From contig JASSKH010000016.1 in the NCBI GenBank assembly GCA_031763025.1, positions 186,001-250,000 of the forward strand: 64,000 bases of DNA. The letters are read 5' to 3'. Every line of letters starts with the position of its first letter. Position 1 is the stretch's first letter. Origin of the DNA: Macrocystis pyrifera (lineage: Eukaryota > Sar > Phaeophyceae > Laminariales > Laminariaceae). Of the stretch, positions 36,051 through 48,775 are shown piece after piece. Under the pieces are notes generated by a model. It was not told the origin of the DNA and searched no databases. It was given only the letters and a program-made list of their open reading frames with translations. The position numbers and the translations under genes are program-made.

Positions 36051-36398
36051 ATGGCGCCCCGCTTGCTTTCGAGGGCACTGGTGTGCTGGTTGATAGCGGG
36101 CGAACGCGGAGGGCGAGGAGCGAAGGCGGACTTGAACCTCCCTTCTAGGGTTAGAGTATTAGGAATGGATGATGGTTGCCCTCGGTGCGATATGATTTTC
36201 ACGATGCTCAAGACTGCTTCATCCGGGGAACGTGTGCAAGATATTGAAATGCAGGAGCGAGGTCAGAACGCTCGTACACTAGTAATATTGCTTTCGCGTG
36301 GCATGCATACCAAACTACGTTCGATCGTCGTTCACGTGGTTTCGAACCATGCTTGTGCGACATGCTCTTATCGACGAGCTACATACCTTGCATCTTAA
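36051..36398 (+). CDS. Candidate 5' exon with hydrophobic N-terminus (uncertain)
   Basis: ATG at 36051 lies in a favourable context (ATCATGG) and opens MAPRLLSRALVCWLIAG, which could be a signal anchor. Many carbohydrate sulfotransferases are type II membrane proteins, and this frame lies ~500 bp upstream of the sulfotransferase exons on the same strand. No splice link to them could be shown, and the rest of the frame has no recognised domain, so it may be unrelated or chance. Confidence 0.25.
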   Translation: MAPRLLSRALVCWLIAGERGGRGAKADLNLPSRVRVLGMDDGCPRCDMIFTMLKTASSGERVQDIEMQERGQNARTLVILLSRGMHTKLRSIVVHVVSNHACATCSYRRATYLAS

Positions 36399-36620
36399 AG
36401 ATCAGCCCCGACCCTTTGCAGCATAGCCCGTATTGCGGGGCGCCGGTTTCCCATTCGCCTCCCAACAAGGCATGAGGACCCAAAGTAATAGATAAGGTTT
36501 CTCTACTACCCTAAAAATACCTGCTTCAGAACATAGGGCACAGTCTTGGTGTAGTGCTTGCTGGTTCCTCGTGCGTGTGTGCCAACCCTCGTGAACAAAT
36601 TGGACTGTTTCCGCATACAG

Positions 36621-38910
36621 GGGAGCCTAAGAGTGGAACAACGTTCATGTATAACTGGGCCCGTGGCGCCCTCATCCACACGTGCAGCTTCCTGAACCAT
36701 TGGTTTGGTAGTGGGAGTTGCCAGGCAGAGGCGGGGCGTCTTCGTGGATTGTTCCATACACCGAACGAAATTCGTCTCACCTTCGATCCACGACTTGGTG
36801 GAAAAGATGCTAAGTGTTCTTGTACCAGCGTGGACAGGTGCGAATTCGCTGCAGGATGTTGATGTTGACACCCATATATACACGATTGTCCCTGGTCGTA
36901 CGATTGCATCTCGATCGCCAGTAGTTTTTTTTTATTGCTGCAGGACGGTGGGCAGTCTGTTGAAAAAGAGACGCTTAGTGCGGAAAACCTTTATCTGAGC
37001 CTTGGAGTGTTTGATTTGCAGGAAGGCTAAAATATGACTACGTTGGGATGCACTGAACATTTCATTGAAATGGAGGATATCTGATTCATGGATCCCGCAG
37101 CGACTTGCAAGCGATAAATCGTGTGTATTGTGAAATGTTACAGAGATCGAGAACCCGCCCGTATTGGTGAATGTGTAGCCTTGTAGCATTGTGCGTGTAT
37201 TATTCTCAGGCTCAACTCCCATGCTGAGGTGTACCGTGTGCAGTTTGAAGGAACGCGTGGTTACGTGTGTGGGCTTCAATCTTGTCAACGGATCGGGTTA
37301 CACGTGTTCGTATTGCTCACACACACCACAGTCGTTTTTACACAAGAGTGCAGGACAACATGGTTTTGAGAACGGAAGGAGTTATATTTCCACTCTGGGT
37401 CGGAGCATCTACTGTATACACACTAACATCAATTTGACGCCACACTATATAAGTTTGGTCTATAGGGCAGATCCCGAACCGCACTCTCTTGGGAGTGATC
37501 ATCTTGATCGCCAGGTGTCGCACCACTGTTACAAGAACCTTTGGCCACACGTGTGCGACAGCTGCTTCTTTTGTTCTCCAACAGGGTCGAAATTCGTGTC
37601 ACAGACGAGCAAAAGCACACTCTGCCGGTCGACGCAAGATGCAACTGGCAGCACTCTCACGGGATCGCCTTAAAAGGGGTTGAGTGCTTGTCCGCCGACG
37701 GCAAGCTTGCGGAAAATTTCAACGATATTTGGCTCTGCATGGAGGAGGCGAAATGCGAAATTACAGGTGTGTCTTATTGCGAGACACGAAGTCCAAGGAA
37801 GTGGTAGTTGTGCGATGAATCCGGCGTAACAATCATTGAGAAGGGAGATACAGGAGACCAAGTCAACAGTAACGGTACGCCCATTTTGGTTGCCCATTTC
37901 GGAATACTGTACTCGTGCGAGTCTCTCTGCAGCTTGTTGAAAAACAATTTTTAAAAAATGTTTTATGGTGAGCGCAACAAAACAAATGATGACGGTCATT
38001 ATCACACAATGGAAAGGCACTAAAAACACCACATTGAAAGTAGTCCGTAGGGTATTGCAGTAGCCCATCCCGCGACTGACTCTGAGCCACCGACACACAA
38101 GGGCCAAAATGCCGTGGCCTTGATCCAGAAGAGGTATGCCCCGGTTAATGCTACGTCTGCTAAGAGGCACCGTTGTTGTTTTACTACAATGTTGAGCATT
38201 CACCCCTTCACGGCGGTCGCGCCAAAACATTGTAAATACTCGAGGGTGTTTGCTCTGAACGCGTTAATTGTGGAAGTATCCTCGAGGACCTCATTTGTTC
38301 GAGTAGCACTCATAAGCGGACAGCATTATGTTAACGTCCTTGATTGGCGTACGGACACCCCGACCAAACATGTTCCTCCCTCTGTTTGACAGATGATCGA
38401 CTCCAGTTTGTCACCATGCGCGACCCCCGGGCAGCAGCGGTCAGCACGTTCTTTCACAAGGAATTACATCCCTCGCCTAAACGGAAGGTCACAGTAGGTT
38501 CTGGTGCAGATACGTTGGACGAGTTTGTGCTGGAAATGGTGCCCGTTCTCTGCCAGTGGGTTGCACTCCGGTACCTTCTTTTTACCGCCTACCTGGAATC
38601 ACAAAGTACTATATTTTGGTACCAGGATGCTTTGCTTGATGCCCGCAGATGGCACTATGAGTGGATAGCGTCCGTGGGCTTGCATCTGCCTGAGGCTGTC
38701 GTCGCGAAAATAGCGGATGCAGCTTTACGCGAAAATTTTCGGTTTGAGACAGAGGGTAAGAACGAACACCCAGGCACCATTACAGCCGAAAAAGAAGCTT
38801 CGCAAAGGCCAACTTGGCATGACATGCTCCAGCCTGAAACGCTTGAGGCACTCGACATTATCATGCGCAAATGGCTTCCACCGGGGATTCTGGCAAAGTT
38901 GAATATCTAA
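36621..38910 (+). CDS. PAPS-dependent sulfotransferase, three exons identified
   Basis: Exons are 36621-36837, 37585-37766 and 38393-38910. All junctions are GT-AG (CAG|GTGCGA; CAACAG|G; ACAG|GTGTGT; TTTGACAG|AT) and phases agree (2 nt + 1 nt, then 1 nt + 2 nt). Exon 1 carries the 5'-phosphosulfate loop PKSGTT (EPKSGTTFMYNW); exon 3 carries the 3'-phosphate motif RDPRAAAVSTFF. The C-terminal part includes WHYEWIASVGLHLP and ends LPPGILAKLNI at TAA 38908-38910. It would move sulfate from PAPS to a carbohydrate or other acceptor, probably in the Golgi if an N-terminal anchor exists; the acceptor is unknown. The 5' exon is missing: a short reading GVVLAG ending at 36563 would fit phase and sequence, but its donor is weak. 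No stop breaks the three exons. Confidence 0.75.
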
Positions 38911-40329
38911 AACTACCGAAGCGGAGACATGTACATAACTAACTGTACGCGCGGAGCCGTGGACATACCGCTAGTATATATACTTTCCGGATCGAGCCTT
39001 CGGCACCTTCCAATTGCCGATCTTTCCAGTAATTTGTGGTAGCACTTCGAGGGCATCGAAGCACGACACTAGGGTCTGAGATCGCAAGCGAAGCACAAGT
39101 TACTCGCAGTTAGCATATAGTTTTCGGATGAAATGCCGGGCATAACGGATGAGTGGCAGGACGAGCGAGCGCGCAGGGTTGTGTAGGAGGATTAATCTCA
39201 AACTTCAAGACGGAGTGAGCAAGAGTGGGCGATGTGCTCCGCGCGAAAGCGCGGGCACGTGGAATATGTGCGGGCAGAGGAGGCTGGATGTGATGTTACC
39301 CCCCCAAACGGTTGGGGTTAGGCAGGAATACAAGTAGAATCGATTTCAAATCGCCTCCAAGATCAAAACACGCGTTCCGATAGCCTAATGTAAGACGCAT
39401 AATACATTCCTCGGCTCCGACTCCTAGCTCAGTGGCTATGGTGTGCATCGGAGGCTGGTACGCATGGTGGGCACCGTAACAATATATTTTGCTACTGCTG
39501 TGTATTTTCATTTCTCAACGGTCCATTCTACTTCGTTTTGCTCGTATATTTCAACTGGGGGTACTTCTCATGAGGCAGTATTGTTCTGAGAATGTGAGAC
39601 GGCGACTCACCTTGTATGTAGAGACTGGACCACGTACGGCTATCACTCGGGGTTATCCTCCCATCCTTCCAGGTATATAGAATTTTCCGAGTTTACGCCA
39701 AACGTCATATAAACGAGAGTAGGTTAAAAAAAGGCGAGTACACGTCGCGTCATAGCTGGGAATATTGACATCCCGGTGGGAACTCTCATCACGCCCAGGT
39801 TTTTACGGACTGTCTACCCCCGCAATGTACGGCAGCCATATAGCTTGGGAGTGTAACTAGGGTCCCAAAACATCCCGATAAGGAGATTTCATCCTTCGGA
39901 TCCTCTGTGCAGCTTGGAATCGAAGACGACTACGAATAGAGCCTCCTGCAACCGTAATTATTTGGGATATTGCAGCGCTGCTGCTGCAACCCCCACCCTT
40001 GTGGAGGTTTATTGAGGCACTCTACGGCGATACACCATTCATCATCTCCATCTCAGAATTAATCGTCTGCATACTGCGCTGGACTACATTGCAACCGTGA
40101 CTGGTAACAGCAATAGCCAGTGAATCCAGACTGGGGCTTGGTGTCTAGGGCACACATACGTGATGCGAAACCCTGGTGACTTCGGCTTGTTGGTATTTAC
40201 GGCCTTTGGCGGACAACGGTAGTAATCGTGTGTATACGTGGCAGAGAAACCAAACTACCAACCGACCAATCTTTACATACATGTGAAAGATCGGATTGTG
40301 TCGTACCAGGTATACTGTAGGTTTACTAC
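38911..40329. other. Spacer, no gene recognised
   Basis: Follows the sulfotransferase stop codon and should include its 3' UTR. No repeat family was matched. One TACCAGGTA lies at 40304-40312, close to the LINE 5' junction. Confidence 0.5.
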
Positions 40330-42960
40330 TGTGTCACGCTGTTGCGGGATCAAGCGCGAATTCGTGAAAGATGGGCGGGGCACTACCACAAACTATTGAA
40401 CACGAAATCGCTGAAACTTGACCCCACGATCATCGACCTAGTGCCACCACGACCGCTGAAACTATCCCTTGGAAATGAACCATCCGTTGACGAGATGATG
40501 GAAGCAGTGAAGGGTATGTCAAACTGGAAAGCCGTTGGACCAGATGGTCTCCCGGTCGAAGTACTGAAACTTGACCACCCCGCTTTCGTGCAGTATTTTC
40601 ACAGTATCCTTGTAAACGTTTGGGTAACGGGAGAAGTCCCCCAGCAATGGAAAGATGCGATCATAAAAACCCTTCATAAAAAGAAGGATAGAACTGATTG
40701 CAACAACTACAGAGGTATTTCGCTTGTTGCTCACGCAGGCAAGGTGTTGCTGAAAATCGTTGCGTCCCGTCTAAGCAGCTACTGCGAGACCGAGCATATT
40801 CTCCCTGAAGAACAGTGCGGTTTCCGCCCCGCACGGTCAACGGTCGATATGCTGTTTGTCGTGCGCCGGTTGCAGCAGCTCGGGCGGCAGAAGAAAAGCC
40901 CCCTGTACATGTGCTTCATCGACTTGCAGAAAGCGTACGACTCTGTCGACCGAGAACTGTTGTGGGAGGTACTCACACGCCTTGGTGTACCAACCAAGAT
41001 GCTCACAATCATTCGCAATTTTCACGAAGGCATGCGGACTCGCGTGCGTGCGGATGACGGTGAACACTCGGACTGGTTCAATGTAACCCAGGGACTGCGG
41101 TAAGGCTGCGTACTATCGCCGTTACTGTTCAACGTGTTCTTCGCCGCTGCGATACACATCGTGCTGGTACGCCTCAGCAAAGACGAATGCATCGTAAGGG
41201 ATTTGGTTCATCTCGAAGAGGACAGGGTTGTCGGAAAAGAGGAACCGTTGGCATGCGTGCAAAGGGCTGTGTGGGGCATGTTGTATGCAGACGATGCAGG
41301 AATAGTCTCGAAGTCGGCGGAAGGCCTTGCAAGAATGATGACAGTCATCGTGACTGTCTTCGAAGCAGTAGGTACGGTATCCGAGAAGAAGACAGAGACG
41401 ATGCTCCTACGAACACCGGATCAGACGTTTACCACCTCACCGCTCGCGATCGAAGCTGCAGGCCAAAAGTATAAACAGACGACCCAGTTTTTGTACCTAG
41501 GAGGCAGTATCCACGAGAACGCTGACCTCTCCTTCGAAATCGAGCGACGAACCCGTCTGATGCGGGCATGCCTCAAACGGTATGGCCCGGAACTGTACGA
41601 TAGGACGAACTCACCGCTTAGTCTGAAAGTCCGGATGCTGAAGGCCGAGGTGATTGAGACCTTGCTGTACGGTTGCGTGACGTGGACCCTTAATGCGGAC
41701 CACTTCGCCAAGCTTCGATCAGCCCACCACGAAGTCCTTCTGCGAGTCATTGGTTTCCAGCGCCGACTACGCACCGACCACACCACCCTCTCGTATGCGA
41801 AGGCGCTCAGGATAACACGATGCGAAAGTATCGAAACGACCATCCGTAAACGGCGACTCTTCTTTGCGGGGGCTGTGGTGCGGCAACACGAGGGGCGATT
41901 GCCCAGTCGGTTGATGTTCGGGACGATCGCTGGTGGGGGGAGCCCGAAACCAGGCGGGCAGCCCAAGACTTGGCCTAGGGCAATTGCTGAGGACCTTAGA
42001 GTGTTCAAAGCCACCGAGGGATCAACGGAAGACTCCCCCTAAGTCTTTGGAGTTGGGACCGCACTGTGACCCACTGCAGCAAAACAGACGGGAAAGTGGT
42101 ACCGGGGAATCCTCGAAGCAGCTGAACAGTTCATGGGTAGGTGGCACGAGGCTGACGCAAAGCTGAGTAGACAGCGCCGTGCATCCGCTGCAGGTAGTGT
42201 TAGAGGGAATGGGGGGAGGGGTAACAGCAGGAGGGGTAGAGGGAACACCGTACAAGTGTATGGGGGCAGGGGGGGGAACAGGAGGAGTAGAAGGGAAACC
42301 GCGGTAGAAGAGAGTAGCAGAGAGACCGCAGACAGAGTAGCAAGGTACCAGGCCGACTAATAGGTTGGACTTTTCTTTGCTACTCGTACCGCCAACTGCT
42401 GCGGCCGTTCGGTATGCATTTTGATTTTTTTCCCTTCTTATCCTTATGAAAAAAGTACTACATAGTGGGTGGGTGACGAGCGTATTTTGGCCCACTCACT
42501 ATTGCTCTTTTTACTTAGTTAAGTGTTCACCGGGATGCATAGTTCCCTTTTTCCTTCTCGTATCTTTCCCCTTGCACGTCCCTTTTGGCTCATGCTCGGG
42601 GTAAGTATGTATGTGTCTGAGCTTTGGCTTCCCATTTTATTTATTTATCTGGAATTCTTCTCCTTTTCTTTTTCTATTTCTTGTTCTGTTTCGGTTTGGT
42701 TTTTTCGTTCCTTCTCTTTCTTTATGGTGTATTTTGGTTGCTGGCGTATGTATGTGTGTTGTGTCGGCCGCACCTAGTGCGAAGGCATGGTATTACGTAG
42801 GCTATTAATGCATTACAGTGTGTTATCTCTGTGTCGTAGTCTGTGACCACAGAGCTCGTATCTTTCTAGGGTGAAGAATCAGCACGGACACTGGGCTTGC
42901 TGGATGTCGACGAGTAGAAGAACGGTTTAATGTGAAGAACACACACACACATATACCTTG
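40330..42960 (+). mobile_element. LINE (non-LTR retrotransposon), 5'-truncated, best copy
   Basis: Starts within the linker before the RT domain and runs through RT, C-terminal region and a ~900-bp 3' UTR rich in GGGG(A)AGG. The 3' part ends near the shared GTTTAATGTGAAGAACACACACAC segment, which is also present in the 11398-12450 copy. No poly(A) tail or target duplication is evident. It is the reference for the fragments at 3400-4512, 11398-12450 and 12690-13440, and looks the youngest of them by frame preservation. Confidence 0.9.
40342..42042 (+). pseudogene. LINE reverse transcriptase ORF with one in-frame stop
   Basis: One frame of 567 codons is interrupted by a single TAA at 41101-41103, where related RTs have Gln in GLRQGC. 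RT blocks in order: [12 protein letters not shown] (~40530), NNYRGISL (~40703), [20 protein letters not shown] (~40810-40870), [13 protein letters not shown] (~40915-40953), GCVLSPLLFN (~41105) and catalytic YADD (41284-41295). The C-terminal part has LYGCVTWTLN and RRLFFAGAVVR, typical of LINE ORF2 after RT. The apurinic endonuclease domain and any ORF1 are missing. One or two codons also seem lost near 41375 (FEAVGTVSEKK). Not functional as it stands. Confidence 0.9.
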
Positions 42961-43532
42961 CCGCCTCCGAAGGTGAGTACAATCTATGAACATTTACCAA
43001 ACGTCACCGCTGGTCAACCCAACGCATACCCAACCTGGTGCTTCACATCGACAAACGAAACTGATCCCAACGGGCTAAACGTCGGGGTGTCAAGCTGACG
43101 ACGATACAGTAGGAAGCACAGCCCTATGATACAGGGCATATACCACAACTCTACAGTAACATGTTTGTAAAACAACGTCCGCTCGCACCCCCTAAAACAG
43201 CGAAGGCCGATGAGCGATCGCTCCAGGAAACATCTAACTCCAACAGTCCCTTGAAACAACGTGCGTGGCTATGATACCTTAACAAACACTTTATGCATGA
43301 TCGTAATCGTCCAACGCTACATTTATAACACATACACCTCAACAACATATCTTCCACACGCAGAACCCCCCCAATGCCCTGACGATATGTGTCGCGCAGT
43401 GGATTGTAGGACCTCTGAGGGTTCTACCGTACCTTAAACGCGAGGGGGCGAGCGACGCAAGCGTTTTCGGCTTCACCAACCTATTATAACAATAAACTGC
43501 ACCTCGACGTACATGTAGCGTTCTCGGTTCAG
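42961..43532. other. Spacer, no gene recognised
   Basis: Short Cys-containing minus frames at 43014-43357 have no recognised domain. Any upstream exon of the gene at 43533 should lie here or further 5', but none was found. Confidence 0.4.
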
Positions 43533-43729
43533 CTGACAACTCCTCGGTGATCTCCGAGTACCGTGACCGCAGGTACACGGTACTCTGTAACGAGGGAGGG
43601 CCCGACGAGCCTCATCGCTGCGATGGCAAGCAGCCAATGTTTGACACCATCACCGAAAGATGTGTATTTGGTTGTGCCGCAGGTAGAAGTACATTTGTTT
43701 CGCGGCCTGCTTCTTCAGCTGGCGACTGA
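43533..43729 (+). CDS. Cys-rich exon resembling a chitin-binding type 2 (CBM14-like) module
   Basis: A plausible acceptor (TCGGTTCAG at 43524-43532) opens a frame DNSSVISEYRDRRYTVLCNE with CDGKQPMFDTITERCVFGC. The spacing C-D-G-x3-M-F-D-x-I-T-x2-R-C resembles the C-terminal half of CBM14/peritrophin-A modules, which bind chitin outside the cell. It either splices at CCGCAG|GTAGAA (43682/43683), giving a symmetric phase-1 exon, or reads on to TGA at 43727-43729. The first cysteines of the module are not all visible, and no other exon was found, so both function and boundaries are tentative. No signal peptide can be assigned. Confidence 0.4.
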
Positions 43730-43904
43730 GAACTTACGAATGGCTACTACACCCGAAACCGTCGGACAAGCGTTTGTTTTATCGGGGTAGTCGTCATCAA
43801 CACACACCAGCAACTCCAGAACCGGCCTCTGTACGTAGGTACGCTCTTGGCTCCAAGCATGAGCGCGCGATTGTAACCGCCTCCCACCGTTACGACGTTA
43901 GGTC

Positions 43905-44330
43905 GTGGGAGTGGCACCCGACGAAAATTATGGCATTTTCCATTTATGGCATTGCCATGATTACAAGGTACCACCTTGACCATCCTTTTTCTTCGGGAAA
44001 CAACGTATACCAAGCGATACCAAGCGATGCGGGAGAAACAAATATGGCGGTCACTGTGAACCGTTTTTCGAAGCCCTTGGGAAAGCTCATCTGCGTCGAA
44101 TTCCTTGTGCCCAGCTCCCAAACACGCTTGATACCAGACCCCGTATACCAGGCCCCTTTGCCCAGGTTGTTTATGGAGATCCGCTTGCGGTTGATTTCGT
44201 CGAGAAAATGTACGCACTCTTCTTCCGAATCCGCCACCATGATATCGTCGACATGCATAGTTAGATGAGGCGCGCGAGCGCGAAGCGCGGGCATTTTCTC
44301 TTGGTTTTCCAAGCAACAATGATTCTTCAT
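43905..44330 (-). mobile_element. Ty1/copia-type reverse transcriptase fossil
   Basis: The minus strand shows the copia RT catalytic neighbourhood (HVDDIMVADSEEEC near 44255-44215) and the following LGKGAWYTGSGI.RVWELGT segment, typical of Ty1/copia pol. Only this fragment of the element was recognised; no LTR, gag, integrase or RNase H. Broken and old. It lies ~175 bp downstream of the Cys-rich exon, in opposite orientation. Confidence 0.7.
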
Positions 44331-46478
44331 AAGGTACGAGCGCAGGTTGCCTTGGTTTTAGTTTCTCTGTAAGTGTGTGTGTTATTCAATATTTTTGTCG
44401 GCCATTTTTATCCACCGCGCTCAACGCACACGGCACCAGTTCCAGTCCCGGCGGGCTCTGCGAACGCATGCATACTAGCGAAACCTTCTCGTGTTGGTGC
44501 GGTTGTAAGTCGTTCAGAATTGGTCGAGCTAGGTGCGGCAAAGTGTGTAAATAGAGGCACATGGCTGGGCCATGGTTTAAAACGAAACTGAACCGTAAAA
44601 TAGCAAAACGGTTTTTTTTTTTTAGTTCTACCGAACGAACCCCAACTCTACAAGTACTCGTACGCAGAATGTGTATATCCACAGCAACGTTTGGGCCGTG
44701 TCCCTAGCTCGGTAGCTGTCCCCGATTCATCCACGGCCACCCTTGACAAAGAAGCGTCGGAAGCTCTCCCTCCTGTCCTCCTTGTCCATCGCCACTCAGC
44801 CTAGAACTCAACAGATTCAGGTCCCCAGGAGCCCTCCGCTGTGTCTCATTCAGCCTCGCTTGTCTGCAAGTGCACCAAGGAAGCTCCCTCATGCGTGGTA
44901 TTATGTGCAACGTAGACGAGTCCCGCGGAGCTGAATTAGCTGGCTCAGTCGAAATAGACATGTCATCGTAGCCGATTCTAGTTTTCGCATGCGTGTCTTC
45001 TGTAGTCGCCAGGGCTGGGGTTGGTATTTATCGTGTCACTGTATTTGTGGTTCCTTTGATTTGTTATGCAGTAGGTATACTGTTTCTTTGATTTTCCACG
45101 AATTCTGCAGTCGTTTCCCTGCTTTCACGGCAACCGGCTGCTGAGTTGATGCGCCGATTAGGCATACGGCTGGGTCAACTTCCGCCTCCTTGTCTTTCGG
45201 TCACGCGCCTCTTGCGTTCCCTATATACGATTGTGTTCGCTCCCTTTCCGAGAGCAGCGGAAATGTTCGTTCGCTCCGGGAATCCTTCTTGCAACCTATT
45301 TCGATTCTTCAGGACCAGAGTGACCAGTCGTACCAGTTTTTCTTGTCTTCCTTTGCCCTTCCCTGGTTTCATCATCGGCCGTGTTCGTGGGCCTTTTCGT
45401 ACGCATCTTGTGGTTTTTCCTAGGCTTAGTTGGTCTTCGGCGACAAGTCGTATTCCGCCCCTCTCCCGCGCAATTTTGCATAGGCCGTGGCGATGCCTGC
45501 GCTTTGTATTTTTGTGTTTTAGCGCGCTCAGTGTGGGCGAAATTACGCACTCGTTCTTTCCGCCCTCTTTCTGTAGGATCGGGTCTTGCCTGTCTTGGGT
45601 TCTCTTGGCGTGATTTCCTCTGTTCCGACACTGTTCTCACTGCTAGAGAAAGCTCCGTCACGCCACTACATGCTCCGTTGCGTTACCCACCTGTTACTTT
45701 TTTATATGTTCGAAGCAGCACGTGCCTTCGCAGTGGGTAGTGCATTAGTTTTTTTTACTTCGTGTTTTTCTCTTAAAAACCTCCGGCCAACTAATAGTAC
45801 ATTGCTCGACTACCAATAGCTTATGTAGCCCCTAGGTACGCGAGCGACACCGCTCTCTCATGCACTGTTCCTCGATTTAGTGTCTGGGTAGTTCTGGCTC
45901 GTTTTTCCTACTTTCGCGTACCCGTATTTTTGGAGTTGATGTTGTCTGGTTCGTAGTCTACACGTGCAATCGGCTTCAGCCCTACAATTTAGAGGTGTGA
46001 GAGTGGGTAATAAAGCGCCGCATCTTCGACCTATGTTCTGATTTCTCTGAATGGGTTTGGTACCTGCCTGAGTTTTCTTTTAATCTTTATTTTCGGCCCT
46101 TCAGGGCGGGCTAGTGTTATGGTAGCCCCTCTCCCCTGTAGCGGGGTTATGATTTTTAGCAAGCGCAACCTCATCATACCTGGCTGGCATTATCGTCTGC
46201 CTGACTGATGAATGTCTCGCCTCTTGTTATAAAAGACATCCGGCGAGGCGAGCACCAACTAATACTACTACAGTCTATAACTTCCAACATCGCCAACCAC
46301 CTTGTGTGAATGACCAGAGCAAAGCCAGAAGCACACCTGCTAGCAGTGGTCGGTCCCTAGGTCCATACTGCTTTAACCTTACCGTTTATAGGTCGCTAAT
46401 ATACTAGGGAAGGCAGTTTGCTGATGCGGGTGGAAATGGAATTCTTAGCTAGCAAGCGCGGGAGATATCTATCATCAG
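44331..46478. other. Spacer, pyrimidine-rich, no gene recognised
   Basis: The 155-residue plus frame at 45146-45613 is Ser/Pro/Phe/Arg-rich, as expected from a T/C-rich strand. The minus frame at 44961-44704 has no recognised domain. Small inverted repeats occur at 46085-46150 (CCCTTCAGGG; CCCCTGTAGCGGGG) and 46210-46250 (CTCGCC...GGCGAG). Confidence 0.4.
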
Positions 46479-47206
46479 TTGGCAACGTCAACATATCGCA
46501 AGCATTCATGGTTTCCTCGCTCACTTGAGTCGCTAAACCCGTATCAGTTTAAATGGTGGCGTGGTGTGCAGGAACAAAGTACCGTATGTATTGGGGTTAG
46601 GAAGATGAACCCACGTGCACAGTTGACGCTCCACTCAAATATGGCGCAACGGGAAAGGTCTCCACCCCACGCTGTTCTTTTTTCAACTAAAATACTGCGT
46701 GTATCACTCAAATATCATAATCGGTTGCTGTGCAGATGCGTCTGCTCTGCTGAGTGAGAGTAGAAATTCGCCGTATTGCTTTAGCTTGGCTCTCACCCCC
46801 CTACGACAATCCAGCGATTGCGTGATGTGATGATTGTATATCCCGAGTGGATGTGCACGCAACTGTACGCACGCGTTTCGTAGGAAGTCGACTGCTGTGT
46901 TCAAAGACAAGCTTGTTTTGTCTTCAAGACGAAACACTCGCGTATGCGGCGGATCAACAGTCCTTGGATCTACGAACGTTGGCCTAACCAGTTGTGCACG
47001 AGTTGGTGATGATTTGCTCAACTTCTTGGCGGCGAACCCCCCCCGTTAATGACCCCTGCACACATTGTCAGCCGTGTTATATTCCAACAACAGTGTTCAT
47101 AAACGAACAAGCATAGCTCTGGAGCCCAGGGTTTGGAGTCATACTTTTCAGGTCACTTCGATTTACATCGCGTATTTTCATTAATGTATGCATTGCATTA
47201 AAGTAA
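46479..47206. other. Spacer with weak overlapping frames
   Basis: A minus frame at 47021-46704 and a plus frame at 46834-47049 overlap, and neither shows a known domain. The minus one (VRPTFVDPRTVDPPHTRVFR) is more protein-like. It may be an orphan exon. Confidence 0.3.
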
Positions 47207-47790
47207 TATTAAACTCTAGGGAGGGTCATATTCCGATTTTTTAAGCCAATTTCAATACCGCGATATTCGCGCGCGCAAATCCTTATATATATATATCGAT
47301 AGCCCGGCAGGCTACAACGCCTGCGTACACCGTGGCCTTGGCTCTTGACATAGACGAGGCCGCAGCTCGGACGCGTTCTCCGCCCGTGCCGAGACATTCC
47401 GACGACAACGAAAGGTTCGGTTGGCGCTACCCGCTTGTTCCCGGATAGGGTGAGCGGCGTGCCGCGCTGGAGGCATGGGTTTGGGGCAAATACGGCAGAA
47501 AGACGACCAGCCGGGGCACTGAATGCTGCGCTGGTGCCGCTGAACCCGGGCATCCCGGGCATCCGCCCCTCTCCGTCCACAAGAGCACCCCTCTGCCGTA
47601 CTCATTCAACCAATTCGTGGCGGCCACTGCTGCCCTATCTGGCAAGGCGATGATCAAATGACAGAGTAGAGGGGACGGGCTGTTTCCAAGTTTGTCTGGT
47701 AAATTCGACTCTACCAACAAAAAGAGAACACAAATATCGCCTTGGGGTAATTTACGCGGAGGCGACATTTGCGTGTTGCGGACCACGTAT
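47207..47790 (-). CDS. Candidate coding exon in a local GC-rich patch (unrecognised)
   Basis: GC content rises clearly at 47330-47640 relative to its flanks. Two minus frames (47786-47427, 119 residues; 47580-47209, 123 residues) and one plus frame (47435-47653) are open. Only one at most can be real. The 47786-47427 frame spans both GC-rich and ordinary sequence (LVESNLPDKLGNSPSPLLCH) and so is the least explained by composition. No domain, no splice evidence. Confidence 0.25.
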
Positions 47791-48775
47791 CGCGAAAATA
47801 TAGTTTAAATCTGACGTTCGTACAAATCTCGAGAGGCACATAATTTGGCTCTAAACGTCAAATATCGCAATTTTCTCGAGTTTATATATAACATGCCGCA
47901 CTACGCGTGTGCTATTACAGTAGGCATTTTGTTGCTTCATACTGCGCATTTTGTTTCCGTATGAAGTTCGACATTCTGCCATTATTTCGAATGCGCCCAA
48001 CGTTCCTGGGAATACCACCATCCCAACAGCTGAGACCGGCGCTTTCCACATTCCTACGACATCCTCCAGCGTGATCCATAGAAGTCCGAACATCAATTAG
48101 TTTCCCATCATATATTTGGATTTACTACGGCACCCCATTATCTCCCCGTTATATCCGAACAATAAAGGCTACAGACGTTGACAGTTCGCAACCAGTAACC
48201 ACTCCATCATTCGTCACGCACCGACATAACGCATCCTTGCCGCGTTTTTAAAGTCCATCGTTCAGTGGCCAATTTCCTGCTTTTTTATATAGTGACATAT
48301 CATCAGTAAAGTAGCTATCTTGCTGACTCTCACTGACACTCTCCACACCTGCTACCATAGCACGACGAGCCTTCATATATATGTTCACACAAATATAGAA
48401 CTCATAGTACTGAACGGCCAAGTTGTATTAACAAAGTTGAGGAGTATTGATGCCGATCACAGTTGATATTGCGGTCGTGATCACATAATTCCTGTAAGCA
48501 TCGAAACGATACACACGCCTTACAGGAAGTGCCGTGCCAAACAGACAACCCATCCATCTGTTATAAAGCAACTGCAACAGCGAGTGTATCCGCTTGGTTG
48601 TGGTACCAATAGTAGATTGAAGTGCCTGCCGATGTTACAACATACCCTGGTACCCTGGCATAGTAGGCCTTCTGCATAATAACTGTCCACTGCTGTAATA
48701 CTAATCGGACCAACCAAGTGGCGTTCGCGATTTGTCCAAACAGGGCTCGAGGCATACTCTGACGCCCGCATGCAG
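47791..48775. other. Spacer, no gene recognised
   Basis: No repeat family or coding region could be supported. Confidence 0.5.

Noticed and set aside
45146-45613. 155-residue plus-strand frame as a gene
   Set aside because: T/C-rich strand; Ser/Phe/Pro/Arg composition throughout, no motif, no splice context.
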